DNA from: Pseudomonas sp. G2-4
GTDB taxonomy: Bacteria > Pseudomonadota > Gammaproteobacteria > Pseudomonadales > Pseudomonadaceae
DNA length: 64,000 nt
NCBI RefSeq assembly: GCF_030064125.1
Contig: NZ_CP125957.1
Coordinates: forward strand, 1 to 64,000
Reading direction: 5' to 3'
The translations under genes and the position numbers were made by a program. Position 1 is the first letter of the stretch. The number at the start of each line of letters is the position of its first letter. Below the pieces are notes generated by a model. It saw only the letters and a program-made list of their open reading frames with translations. It was not told the origin of the DNA and searched no databases. Below are positions 7,778 to 15,572 of this stretch, piece by piece.

Positions 7778-8983
7778 TCAATGACCGTGGATCGCCTGGG
7801 TGGTGTGCCGTTGACCATGCGGAAAACCATGCGCCCGTGCCCGAAATGCAATAGCCAGGCTGATCAATAGCAACGCCAGCAACACGCCCGGAAATGCACT
7901 CGTTCCCCATTGGCCGAGTAACACGCCCCCCAGCAGTCCACCGCCGGCAATAGCGCTGTTCCAGACCACTACGTTCATGGAGAGCGCAACGTCAGAGCCC
8001 TTACCTGCGGCGTCGGCGAGTGCTGTTTGCAGCAGGGTGGCCGCGCCACCGAAGGTCAGCCCCCAAATGAAGACACCCACGTAAATGGCCGCGGCGGAGC
8101 CTGAGAACACTCCGATGAAAATCGAAACCGCTGCGAATGTTGCAAGGCTGGCCAGCACGGTTGTTCGCAGGTGCCGGTCAACCAGTCGGCCCGTGAGCCA
8201 GATGCTGGCCAGCGCCGCGACACCAAATGTGAGCAATACCAAATCGACGTCACTGTTCAGCCCAGCCTTGGAAACGAAGGGCGCGACATAGGTGTAAAGA
8301 ATGTTGTGGGCCAGCATCCAGGTGAAGACGACAGCCAATACCGAGCGGACGCCTGGGGTGAAAAACACCTGACGTAACGGCATGCGCTGTGAAGATGATT
8401 GGCCAGGGTAATCCGGCACTTTGATCAGCACCCAAACGATCAATACCAAGGTCATGCCGGACATCAGTCCAAAGGCCATGCGCCAGCCCATGAATCCACC
8501 CAGCCAGGTTCCCATCGGCACACCCAGTGACAACGCGATGGGCGTACCCACCATCGCCACCGCCAATGCCCGCCCCTGCAGATGAGGGGCGACCATGCGC
8601 CGTGCATAGCCCGCGATAAGGCTCCACGCCAGCCCCGCTGAAACCCCGGCGAAAAACCGTGCAATCAGCGTCAGCCAGTAATCGGAAGACAGCGCCGTGA
8701 GGGAGTTGAATACCAGGAAGCCGACAATGGTCACTAGCAGTACCGTCCTGCGGCGCCAGCTTTGCGTGGCAATGGTCAGCGGGATTGCCGCGAGCAACGA
8801 TCCCAACGCATAGACAGTCACCATCTGCCCCGCCAAAGACGCGGAGACTCCCAGGCCACTGCCAATTTCGGGCAGCAAACCTGCTGGCAAGGTCTCAGTG
8901 ACAATGCAAATGAAACCCGTCATCGCCAGTGCAAGTAAGGCCCCAAGCGGAAGCTTTTCGCCGTGTCGCTCATCTGTAGTCAT
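7778..8983 (-). CDS. MFS transporter, DHA1 (drug:H+ antiporter) type
   Basis: 401 residues with about 12 hydrophobic helices. The motif LIARFFAGVSAGLAWSLIAG and the following RRMVAPHLQGRALAVAM segment match the sugar-efflux/arabinose-exporter-like DHA1 branch. ATG at 8983 follows GAGGTGG; a GTG at 8995 is the alternative. It is likely an inner-membrane exporter of small molecules or drugs. It is divergent from the TetR gene at 9090 with a 106-bp shared control region holding two AT-rich palindromes, so TetR-controlled efflux is inferred. Confidence 0.88.
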   Translation of the reverse strand: MTTDERHGEKLPLGALLALAMTGFICIVTETLPAGLLPEIGSGLGVSASLAGQMVTVYALGSLLAAIPLTIATQSWRRRTVLLVTIVGFLVFNSLTALSSDYWLTLIARFFAGVSAGLAWSLIAGYARRMVAPHLQGRALAVAMVGTPIALSLGVPMGTWLGGFMGWRMAFGLMSGMTLVLIVWVLIKVPDYPGQSSSQRMPLRQVFFTPGVRSVLAVVFTWMLAHNILYTYVAPFVSKAGLNSDVDLVLLTFGVAALASIWLTGRLVDRHLRTTVLASLATFAAVSIFIGVFSGSAAAIYVGVFIWGLTFGGAATLLQTALADAAGKGSDVALSMNVVVWNSAIAGGGLLGGVLLGQWGTSAFPGVLLALLLISLAIAFRARAHGFPHGQRHTTQAIHGH

Positions 8984-8996
8984 TTGCCACCTCACA

Positions 8997-9065
8997 TATA
9001 TACCGATCGATACACTATGAGGGGTGGCCCGTCATCTGGTCAACGACTTATATATCGATTAGTAT
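8997..9065. promoter_or_regulatory. Candidate TetR operators between divergent MFS and TetR genes
   Basis: Two similar dyads, ATACCGATCGATAC (about 8999-9012) and ATATCGATTAGTAT (about 9052-9065), share the pattern ATAYCGAT-n-TAT and sit close to the two divergent starts. Their spacing and symmetry suit binding of a TetR dimer and repression of both genes. No binding data are available. Confidence 0.45.
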
Positions 9066-9089
9066 CTAAGTGATCGAGAGGAGGTTCAC

Positions 9090-9731
9090 ATGGCACAGAT
9101 GGGACGTCCACGCACCTTTGACCGTGGCGTGGCGATTACTCAGGCGATGCATTTGTTCTGGGAGCACGGCTATGACGCAACATCCCTCAGCTTGCTCAAG
9201 GCAAATATCGGCGGCGGCATCACCGCACCCAGCTTCTACGCTGCATTCGGCTCAAAGCAGGCGCTGTTCAATGAAGTGATGGAACGTTATCTGACCACCC
9301 ACGGCCGGGTGACCGATAGCCTGTTTGATACCACGCTCTCCCCGAGAGAGTCGATTGAACTCACGCTACGGCGCTCCGCGAAAATGCAGTGTGAGCCCGA
9401 CCACCCGCCAGGATGCCTGGTGGCGTTGGGTCTGCTGAGTGCCTGCACGGATGAAAGCAAAGCCATCTCCCAGCCGCTGGCTGACGCAAGATCCTTGAAC
9501 CGTGCAGGGATGGTGGCGTGTATCGAACGCGCTATCGCGTCCGGCGAGCTGCCAGCCACGGTTGTGTCCGAGGCATTGGCTACGGTGTTTGACAGCTTTC
9601 TGCTGGGGATCTCGGTACTGGCCCGAGACGGTGTGCCCCTCAAACAGATAGACGACGCGGTGACACACATCATGACCTTATGGGATGCGTCGTGTATCGG
9701 TCGTCCGGCTATTGCTTCAGGCAATCCCTAA
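9090..9731 (+). CDS. TetR/AcrR family regulator
   Basis: 213 residues with a strong GAGAGGAGG ribosome-binding site before the ATG. The N-terminal HTH (residues 5-55: GRPRTFDRGVAITQAMHLFW, then a helix ending APSFYAAFGSKQALF) is typical of TetR. The ligand domain has the PPGCLVALGLLSA segment found in the TetR C-terminal 16-like group that often regulates neighbouring MFS pumps. It is divergent from the MFS gene, so autoregulation and control of that pump are likely. Confidence 0.9.
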   Translation: MAQMGRPRTFDRGVAITQAMHLFWEHGYDATSLSLLKANIGGGITAPSFYAAFGSKQALFNEVMERYLTTHGRVTDSLFDTTLSPRESIELTLRRSAKMQCEPDHPPGCLVALGLLSACTDESKAISQPLADARSLNRAGMVACIERAIASGELPATVVSEALATVFDSFLLGISVLARDGVPLKQIDDAVTHIMTLWDASCIGRPAIASGNP

Positions 9732-9788
9732 ACGGCAGTAAATAGCGAACCCCGTTCCCAGCAAACGCATCGGTATCGAGCCAATTCG

Positions 9789-10503
9789 TGGCTGAAGAGA
9801 AGGGGGGCAGACTGAATGGTTAATCACGCAGCGGTTTGGCCGGAACCTGGACTTTTCGCGACGAATTCACGCACGGCGCTTCCCCAATACTCGACAGAAA
9901 TTGCCTGGTCTGGCGATTGGATCGCAGACAAACGACCCGACATGTTGATGGGGCCGTTGCCGCAAGCTGCTTCATCTTGGCACGCGCCGATTTACGGGTA
10001 GTCCACATGAAGTTGAAAAATTCCGGGAGTTTCCCTAGCTGCTCTGGGCAATCCTCTGGAAGGTCGGGGCGACGGCGGCCGCGCTGGATCAAAGTCCTGA
10101 GAAGCACACGCCAAAACCGAAGTCCCGATGAGCGATCAATCCATATTAAGAGATCGGCTCGGGCAATACGGTTGTCCCAAGTGGCCGAATGACCGCCTTC
10201 AAAAATCCATTGATCGCGAGCCTCGACCTCATGACAAAGGCGGGTCTTCTCATCTGCGTTACGTTCGACCCACCCCGGTTGCCAATGGATCGTGTCGATA
10301 TGGATGACTGGCAGACCGGTGTGCTTGCCCATCTCCCGAGCCAGCGTACTTTTTCCTGAGCCTGGCTGGCCGACGATCATGACGCGCTGCATGGGAGCTC
10401 CTGCTCTTTTAACGTCCTGATCATACTGGGCGGTGGGATCGTCATCCAGGCTCCTTCATCAAGTTGAAAAAAGGGACAAAGCAGAAATAAATCCCCTTAC
10501 TCC
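9789..10503. repeat. Duplicated kinase cassette, copy B
   Basis: Direct repeat of 1146-1868. The match starts at TGGCTGAAGAGAAGG and stops at CCCCTTACTCC; the right end is slightly shorter because a few bases are missing between AAGGGACAAA and the AATAAAT arm. Recombination between the two direct copies would delete about 8.6 kb carrying the GST, LysR, MFS and TetR genes. Confidence 0.85.
9820..10392 (-). CDS. P-loop adenylate-kinase-like / FlaR-type topology modulation protein, copy B
   Basis: 190 residues, nearly identical to the gene at 1178-1750. Walker A VGQPGSGKST and the HIDTIHWQPGWVERNADEK region are unchanged; substitutions fall in a basic loop (RGRRRPDLPEDCPEQ) and near the C terminus (VPAKPLRD). 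Both copies are open, with upstream regions conserved inside the cassette, so both could be expressed from the same promoter type. Substrate unknown. Confidence 0.8.
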   Translation of the reverse strand: MQRVMIVGQPGSGKSTLAREMGKHTGLPVIHIDTIHWQPGWVERNADEKTRLCHEVEARDQWIFEGGHSATWDNRIARADLLIWIDRSSGLRFWRVLLRTLIQRGRRRPDLPEDCPEQLGKLPEFFNFMWTTRKSARAKMKQLAATAPSTCRVVCLRSNRQTRQFLSSIGEAPCVNSSRKVQVPAKPLRD

Positions 10504-10504
10504 A

Positions 10505-10534
10505 CTCACCTTCACCTTCACCTTCACCTTCACC
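10505..10534. repeat. Hexanucleotide tandem repeat (TTCACC)n
   Basis: One CTCACC followed by four perfect TTCACC units, about 70 bases upstream of the histidine phosphatase start and directly at the right edge of the duplicated cassette. Repeats of this kind can change in number by slippage and so alter promoter spacing; that effect is only an inference here. Confidence 0.7.
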
Positions 10535-10602
10535 GACAGCTAACGCGGACGCCTGCGCGAGCTGCATTTTGGCGAGGCTGTTATAGTTTCCTGCCCTGAG
10601 CG

Positions 10603-11241
10603 ATGGAGATGGATCTCGTGAATCTATGTGTAGTACGGCATGGAGAAACCGAGCCTAACGCTGAGAAGCGCTATCTCGGATCCATTGATCCCGGGCTAAA
10701 TCAGCGGGGTAAAGAGCAGGCGCTCGCGCTAGCCAAGCACTTGCCCGACAACCTGGACGCGATGGTTGTATCCCCTCTGCGCAGAGCCCAAGAAACCGCC
10801 GTTATCTTGAACCGCACGTTGAACCTCCCAAGCTCAACCCTGGACGCATTTCGCGAACGCAGTGTGGGTGTTTTCGAGGGGCTGACTCAGGCTGATGCAA
10901 GCGAGCGTTACCCGGAGCTTTGGTCTCAAAACATCACGCGGCGCTGGGCGGTTGGGCCAACGGATGGAGAGTCGGTTCGCGACGTGGTTCAGCGTGTTCG
11001 AGAGGGGCTGCTCGAGCTGCAAAAGCGCTACCCGTCGAAACACGTTTTGCTGGTCGCCCACGGCTTCGTTGCAAAGACGATCCGGGCCTTGGCGAAGGCG
11101 GACTTTTCAGACTTCTATGATTGGCAGCTCGGCAATGGGCAGATGCTCTTGTTGGAGAATGTTGATGTCGAGCTACGCGACGCTTTTGGTCAGAAGCGCC
11201 CTGAAGGGTGGGATCCTTCGGACTTGGTTTTAGGAAGGTAA
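10603..11241 (+). CDS. Histidine phosphatase family protein
   Basis: 212 residues of the phosphoglycerate-mutase-like histidine phosphatase superfamily. The catalytic VVRHGETEPN motif is at residues 9-18 (phospho-accepting His in RHGE), MVVSPLRRAQETA carries the second Arg, FRERSVGVFEGLTQ the acid region, and LLVAHGFVAKTIRAL the second catalytic His. The substrate is unknown (phosphosugar or alpha-ribazole phosphate type). ATG at 10603 is used, with an ATG two codons on as alternative. Confidence 0.87.
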   Translation: MEMDLVNLCVVRHGETEPNAEKRYLGSIDPGLNQRGKEQALALAKHLPDNLDAMVVSPLRRAQETAVILNRTLNLPSSTLDAFRERSVGVFEGLTQADASERYPELWSQNITRRWAVGPTDGESVRDVVQRVREGLLELQKRYPSKHVLLVAHGFVAKTIRALAKADFSDFYDWQLGNGQMLLLENVDVELRDAFGQKRPEGWDPSDLVLGR

Positions 11242-11557
11242 GGGCGCTGGTGGGTGAACGCTTACGATGAGGCGAGGGTCCAGGCGAGCCAGTGGATCGA
11301 GGTACCCAAGCTCATGAGCAACTGTCTGTCGAGAACCCGAAAAAGAAATGACCGTATTCCTCAAAAAACCGGATCGCCACCCCCGACACCGCCCTCAAAG
11401 CCGACAAAGGTCCCGTGGCGAGGGAGCTTGCTCCCGCTTGAGTGCGAAGCACTCATAGAGTAAGGCTTTGCTAAGTGCCGGCGTCAGCGCACGATCAGCT
11501 TATGGCATCATCCGAACTGAAGGGCTACATGGCTCAAGATTAACCGAAGGAACGACG
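11242..11557. other. Intergenic stretch with a REP palindrome
   Basis: No gene is supported. A REP of the GTGGCGAGGGAGC-TTGCTCCCGC type followed by AGTGC-GAA-GCACT lies at about 11414-11457. The small open frame across it encodes only REP-derived residues. The rest shows no recognisable signal apart from the AAGGAA ribosome-binding site of the next gene. Confidence 0.55.
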
Positions 11558-12154
11558 ATGCTTCGCACCTCGCTTATGGCAGCAACCGCTCTATTTCTCA
11601 CCGCCTGTGCAGGCATCGCTCACGACACACCTGTAGCTAAACAGCAAATGAAGCAGGATCTGCATCTGGCCACGATCATAGACTCCTCCAGAATGAACTG
11701 GTGCGTTCACCCCTACGGGAGCGCTCCGGGATGTAAGCCGGAGAAGGGCGTTGGCATTGTTACCCCGGACGGCTTAGTGATGGCCCATTTTGTCGAAGGT
11801 AAGTATGTGTTAGCACGTATTCTTAAATCGGGGGAAGTGATGTGCTCAGCCGTACCTGGCGGAGCATCTGCAGACGGGTATTTTTTTGCGTTTGCTTCCA
11901 ATGCGGCTTATATGCTGGGCCCCTTGAAAGCTGATCGGGATGAGATCAATACGCGCTTCAAAGCCAACATGTTCTACTATCTTCACAGCAAGGGTCAGCA
12001 TAGCTACAGCGGGCCGGAAGTGAACTTTCAGCGTCCGACCGGTGAAAAAATCAAACAGATAACTTTCATTCCTGTCGGTCTGTCTACTGTAAGTACCACT
12101 GAAATGATTGATGTGCTAGAAATTTACAATCCCTGCGCTGACGGCGGCAGTTAA
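11558..12154 (+). CDS. Hypothetical lipoprotein
   Basis: 198 residues from the ATG at 11558, preceded by CCGAAGGAACGACG. MLRTSLMAATALFLTACAG is a lipoprotein signal with lipobox LTAC. The mature part has four cysteines that could pair (NWCVHPYG, PGCKPEKG, VMCSAVPGG, NPCADGG). No known domain is recognised. It is moderately AT-rich and lies in the accessory region between a histidine phosphatase and a GNAT gene. Confidence 0.7.
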   Translation: MLRTSLMAATALFLTACAGIAHDTPVAKQQMKQDLHLATIIDSSRMNWCVHPYGSAPGCKPEKGVGIVTPDGLVMAHFVEGKYVLARILKSGEVMCSAVPGGASADGYFFAFASNAAYMLGPLKADRDEINTRFKANMFYYLHSKGQHSYSGPEVNFQRPTGEKIKQITFIPVGLSTVSTTEMIDVLEIYNPCADGGS

Positions 12155-12258
12155 TAGACTGTTGGACGGTTCATAGTGAGAGCGTTCGGAAAAATTGCGG
12201 TAAAGCAGTATGACTATTTGTATGGATTTTATTTGAGTTTCACTTTGTCGAGAACAAT

Positions 12259-12699
12259 ATGAAAATTCGAAACGCCTTACTAACCGATGCGGAATCGGTG
12301 TCTAAACTCCTAGGGCAGCTAGGTTACCAAGCCTCGCCACAGCTTATCCGGAATAAGCTTGAGGCTTTAGACGTTAGTACCTGCGATACCGTGCTACTGG
12401 CTCAAGACGGTGAAAATATTGTTGGTGTTATAAGCTTGCACGTACTTGAGCTGTTTCATCAGCCAGGCAGACTCGGACGTATTACCTCGTTAGTCGTTGA
12501 CGATAACTTCCGAGGACAAGGAGTAGGGGCAAAGCTAGTTGCCGCTGCCGATGCGTTTTTTACAAGTCAACTTTGCATCCGGGCTGAGGTGACTAGCAGT
12601 TACCACCGAATAGAGGCCCACACATTTTACCAGCGGCAAGGTTACGCGGCTGACGAGCGTCGGTTTGTAAAACAGTATGGATTTTTCGAGGCAGAGTAG
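12259..12699 (+). CDS. GNAT family N-acetyltransferase
   Basis: 146 residues covering a single GNAT fold. MKIRNALLTDAESVSKLLGQL is motif C/D, ITSLVVDDNFRGQGVGAKLV is motif A with the acetyl-CoA-binding R/QGxGxK/A loop, and HTFYQRQGYAADERRFVKQ is motif B. The acceptor is unknown. It is noticeably AT-richer than core genes, and an AAATTTATTT/AAATAAAT palindrome follows its stop. Confidence 0.87.
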   Translation: MKIRNALLTDAESVSKLLGQLGYQASPQLIRNKLEALDVSTCDTVLLAQDGENIVGVISLHVLELFHQPGRLGRITSLVVDDNFRGQGVGAKLVAAADAFFTSQLCIRAEVTSSYHRIEAHTFYQRQGYAADERRFVKQYGFFEAE

Positions 12700-12720
12700 T
12701 TTAAATTCAGTGCCTAAATG

Positions 12721-12770
12721 AAAGGGAAAAATTTATTTGCTGGAAATAAATCTGTCCCTTGTGTCCCCTT
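12721..12770. repeat. AAGGGA...TTTATTT/AAATAAA...TCCCTT palindrome
   Basis: ATTTATTT-GCTGG-AAATAAAT flanked by AAAGGGA and TCCCTTG forms an imperfect palindrome. It closely matches the copy at 218-257 (TTTATTTGCTGGTAATAAATC) and shares arms with elements at about 1829-1866 and 10470-10500. It could act as a bidirectional hairpin between the convergent GNAT and ATPase genes. Confidence 0.6.
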
Positions 12771-12799
12771 TTTCCGCATCGGCGTCTACTCAAGTCTTT

Positions 12800-14311
12800 T
12801 CAATCATCCTCTTCTGAAGCTGGTTCATTGGAGAATGCTTTGCCTTGAGTAACTTCTAGACCTTCTCGATATAGCATAGGAACTTTCCAGGTGTTGCGTG
12901 CACGTATTTCCTCAAGAAAACCTATTTCTTTTAAATGCCTCACGGCTCTAACAAGTTCCCCATCTACGATGCCAAGCATAGAACTCAATGAAGCAAGGTT
13001 TTGCTCGGCTTTAGCGCCGCGAAATTTATCTATTCGACCGGCTGTTTCAGCACCAGCTTCAGCCATCAAAGTGTCTTCTACTCGTTGAGCACTTAGTCGG
13101 ACTTGCGCTGCTTTGATGGCGTCTGAAGCTATTAAAAAAGATTCACTCTCCAGAACGCGCGGGGATCGCGCGTCGGCACGCATCTGTTCCTCTCGGGCCA
13201 TCTCTACTAGATCAATAAGATTCCTAGGAGGGCGAACATCGTTGCCATCACGTATCCTCGACATCACCCAGTTAAGGGTTGTAGGTTTTCGTTCGGCTTG
13301 GTCAACTTTTGGAGGGAAGAGTCGATAGAAAATTTGCTCGTCAGTAGCATTTTTTCCCGATATTTTTTCTAAAAATTTTGCCCCGTCTTTGATTCTCCGA
13401 GTGAGCAGATTTAATAGGTCGGCTTCATCCCAGATTATTTCTTTTTTACGGGCGTTGATGTGCGTTAAATTTACAAATCCGTCCCCAATTATTCGTCGGA
13501 ATAAGTCGCGCCTAACGAATAATTTCAGTCTGAATTGGTCGAACTCCCAAAGATCTAGATAAGTTCTTAGTAGCGCACGTAGTGCAGGGATCTCGATCTC
13601 CGGAAACCCCTGGAAGGCTTCGTCAAGGCGGTCCATCGCCACCCAAACTTTGATGTCTAATTCTTTGAGACAGTCATTGAGAAGTTTCAAGGAGCTTTCG
13701 TGAGATACTTCAACTATGTTTTGGGATTCGCTTTTTCCAAAATGAATTCGCGGCGTGACAATGGGTATCCCAGTTTCAGAGATGGTCATCTCCATCTCTG
13801 CTGATGTGGGTGTCAATACTCGTTGAATAGAATTGATAATTTTGCTGAAAATAGTAGCGGCTTTGTCATCGGCGGATCGTAATCCAGTTTCAGTGAGAAG
13901 CTTGTCTAATTTAGCCAGCTCGGGACTTTGTTCATTACCTACAATTCCAAGTATCCAGTTTCCAATAAGAGAAAGGAAGTAGGTTTTCCAAAGCGATGAG
14001 TATTGGCCTTCTGATAACTGATCTTGTTGCACAAGCTTCTGAAATACAGGGCTGCCCGAAGGGTTAAACCCTGCTAGGACCTCAACGCCTTTCAATTCGG
14101 GTAAACTTGCATACCGTTTTTGAAGAATTCGATACACCGCTGTTTTACCTGTGCCTTTATCACCGGCGATAATATCGGCCCTATCACTGATGAGCGAATT
14201 GAACGCCTCATTTTCAACGAAATATTTTTCCAAGGATTGATCAAACTCTGCTACGGAGTTCCCTACGTCGAGTAGGTTTAAAACATCCCTTGTATCAGTT
14301 TGAGGATTCAT
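12800..14311 (-). CDS. P-loop ATPase, Sll1717-like
   Basis: 503 residues from the ATG at 14311 (GGAG six bases upstream); an ATG at 14323 is also in frame. Walker A GDKGTGKTA is at about 50-58 and a Walker B-like VWVAMDRLDEAF at about 222-233. The overall layout recalls the Sll1717-type P-loop ATPases related to KAP/STAND NTPases. After the ATPase core come a long helical part and a basic winged-helix-like end (LSSMLGIVDGELVRAVRHL). Such proteins are often found in defence islands; here the AT-rich sequence and neighbours agree. The function is not known. Confidence 0.72.
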   Translation of the reverse strand: MNPQTDTRDVLNLLDVGNSVAEFDQSLEKYFVENEAFNSLISDRADIIAGDKGTGKTAVYRILQKRYASLPELKGVEVLAGFNPSGSPVFQKLVQQDQLSEGQYSSLWKTYFLSLIGNWILGIVGNEQSPELAKLDKLLTETGLRSADDKAATIFSKIINSIQRVLTPTSAEMEMTISETGIPIVTPRIHFGKSESQNIVEVSHESSLKLLNDCLKELDIKVWVAMDRLDEAFQGFPEIEIPALRALLRTYLDLWEFDQFRLKLFVRRDLFRRIIGDGFVNLTHINARKKEIIWDEADLLNLLTRRIKDGAKFLEKISGKNATDEQIFYRLFPPKVDQAERKPTTLNWVMSRIRDGNDVRPPRNLIDLVEMAREEQMRADARSPRVLESESFLIASDAIKAAQVRLSAQRVEDTLMAEAGAETAGRIDKFRGAKAEQNLASLSSMLGIVDGELVRAVRHLKEIGFLEEIRARNTWKVPMLYREGLEVTQGKAFSNEPASEEDD

Positions 14312-14424
14312 GCCGAACTCCATGCAGCATATTTTTTACCGATATGATCCTAAAGCTTTTGCCTGATTTTTTGCTCGAACGCAACAAAAATGGTTGCATG
14401 CTGAGGTGATTTTTCGAAATAGAT

Positions 14425-14455
14425 CAAACCCGACGCAAGGCGTCGGGTTTGTTAT
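14425..14455 (-). terminator. Hairpin terminator after the DUF6124 gene
   Basis: AAACCCGACGC-AAG-GCGTCGGGTTT is a perfect 11-bp stem lying between the DUF6124 stop and the ATPase start, both on the minus strand. The flanking T run is short, so it is a likely but not textbook intrinsic terminator. Confidence 0.7.
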
Positions 14456-14470
14456 TGGCTTCGTTAGCCG

Positions 14471-14839
14471 CTATCGCGGATCGACGTTATCCAGTACCCG
14501 GTTTGCAAGCAGTGAACTCAGTTCGATCAGTTGTTGGATTCCGAGGGCGATGTGACGGCGGGAGCCTTCCAGTTCGAAGGCCAGATCGTTGACCATCGCA
14601 TCGGCTGAGGCCAGGGTTTCGCTGAGGTTGGCCAGGAGGCTTTCGTTGTCGATGTCTTTTACGACGGTGAATAGCTGGCCTGGTTTGTTCGTGTCTTCAG
14701 ATTTTGTCTTTGGTGACAGATAGAAATCCAGAGCGCGATTGGCAGCTTCGTCGAGCTTTTTGGTTTTGGTTTTGGTTTTGGATTTTGATCGTGAAGCAGC
14801 TTGATCCGCCTCTGGCGGATTTGGGGTTACTTTGAACAT
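14471..14839 (-). CDS. DUF6124 family protein
   Basis: 122 residues starting MFKVTPNPPEADQA, the hallmark of the Pseudomonas DUF6124 family. A lysine/threonine-rich linker (SKSKTKTKTKKLDEAA) joins a C-terminal helical part (LLANLSETLASADAMVNDLA...RRHIALGIQQLIELSSLLAN) that resembles a four-helix regulatory bundle. The function is unknown. A GAAGGAAAG ribosome-binding site precedes the ATG and overlaps CTACTGAA, which is complementary to the loops of two upstream hairpins (see the leader RNA). Family members typically have several copies per genome. Confidence 0.85.
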   Translation of the reverse strand: MFKVTPNPPEADQAASRSKSKTKTKTKKLDEAANRALDFYLSPKTKSEDTNKPGQLFTVVKDIDNESLLANLSETLASADAMVNDLAFELEGSRRHIALGIQQLIELSSLLANRVLDNVDPR

Positions 14840-14844
14840 TGGGA

Positions 14845-15045
14845 CTTTCCTTCAGTAGGGCCGCAACCACTTCGCTACTAAACGAAGGGGTGGCAGCTGT
14901 GCGCAAGTTAGTAGACCGGTAAAGTCACCAAACCCGGCGCGCCCGAAGGCGCCTTGCGCACAGCCACCATCAAGTGCAGGCAAACGCCTGACTGAATGAC
15001 ACTCATGCAACCGTGATGACTAACCGGGCTACTAAACCCGACCAC
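14845..15045 (-). ncRNA. Structured leader resembling C4 / P4-CI antisense RNA
   Basis: On the minus strand two hairpins show the same loop: CGGG-TTTAGTAG-CCCG (15024-15043) and CTTCG-TTTAGTAG-CGAAG (14870-14887). Between them a long stem pairs GGTGGCTGTGCGCAAG (14953-14968) with CTTGCGCACAGCTGCCACC (14889-14907), enclosing GGCGCC-TTCG-GGCGC. Two unpaired sites are complementary to the loops: CTACTAA (14908-14914) and CTACTGAA (14851-14858), the latter adjoining the DUF6124 ribosome-binding site. This repeated-loop-plus-target layout is that of phage P1 C4 and P4 CI RNAs. Homology was not tested. Confidence 0.6.
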
Positions 15046-15086
15046 TGATGGGCAGTGGCAGGAAAACAATAGAGCCCCGGAACAAG

Positions 15087-15336
15087 GCGCACAAGCGGGC
15101 GGATTCTGGCGTAGTTGTAGGCAAAGGCGCAAGGATGCGTGGCTTGGAGGACGTGCGTAGCAAGGTCTGTAGGACCAAGGCTCGCCGGCGATACAGGCGG
15201 CTCGTTTTCTCTGGAACCGCGTCGTTTTCATCGCGAGTAAGCTCGCTTCCACAGAGAGTGGCAATAGGAACAAACGCCCACGCATACGCCCCTGCGACTT
15301 TGCCTACAACTACGCCAGAATCCGCTCTCTTGTGCG
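15087..15336. repeat. Long imperfect inverted repeat with a perfect 28-bp core
   Basis: Arms at 15087-15142 and 15278-15336 are inverted copies; 28 consecutive bases match perfectly (15099-15126 against 15298-15325), beginning GCGGATTCTGGCGTAG. The spacer of about 135 bp contains a degenerate REP (CATCGCGAGTAAGCTCGC) at 15229-15254. As DNA it could be a MITE-like or invertible unit; as RNA it would fold into one large hairpin. No open frame is supported inside. Confidence 0.7.
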
Positions 15337-15401
15337 ACTTCGACCGTGAGCCCTATTGTTTCCTAACACTTCCGCCGTCGTATTTATTGCCCGAGCTTTC
15401 C

Positions 15402-15572
15402 ATGAAAACTTCAAAGCGTACTCCAAAGCTGTTGCTTGCTGCCCGGTACCAGACAGAGGCCCGCCGTCTGGCTAGTTGCCCGTCCAGCATCGAGCGCCAG
15501 TTCTTGTCGGTCAGCCTCGCCAAAGGTAAGGAGCTTGAACCCACTGGCCTAATGGCCGGCGTCAGAACCTGA
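15402..15572 (+). CDS. Possible 56-residue basic small protein
   Basis: ATG at 15402 opens a frame MKTSKRTPKLLLAARYQTEA followed by a SCPSSIERQFLSVSLAKGKE segment; the protein is strongly basic. There is no clear Shine-Dalgarno and no recognised family. It lies just right of the long inverted repeat and is followed about 80 bases later by a strong hairpin terminator, which would be compatible with a short transcript. Confidence 0.35.
   Translation: MKTSKRTPKLLLAARYQTEARRLASCPSSIERQFLSVSLAKGKELEPTGLMAGVRT

Noticed and set aside
11254..11463. 69-codon plus-strand frame
   Set aside because: Its C-terminal part is the translation of a REP and it has no ribosome-binding site.
14908..15285. 125-codon minus-strand frame upstream of DUF6124
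   Set aside because: It reads through the inverted repeat and the structured leader; base pairing explains the conservation pattern better than a protein.
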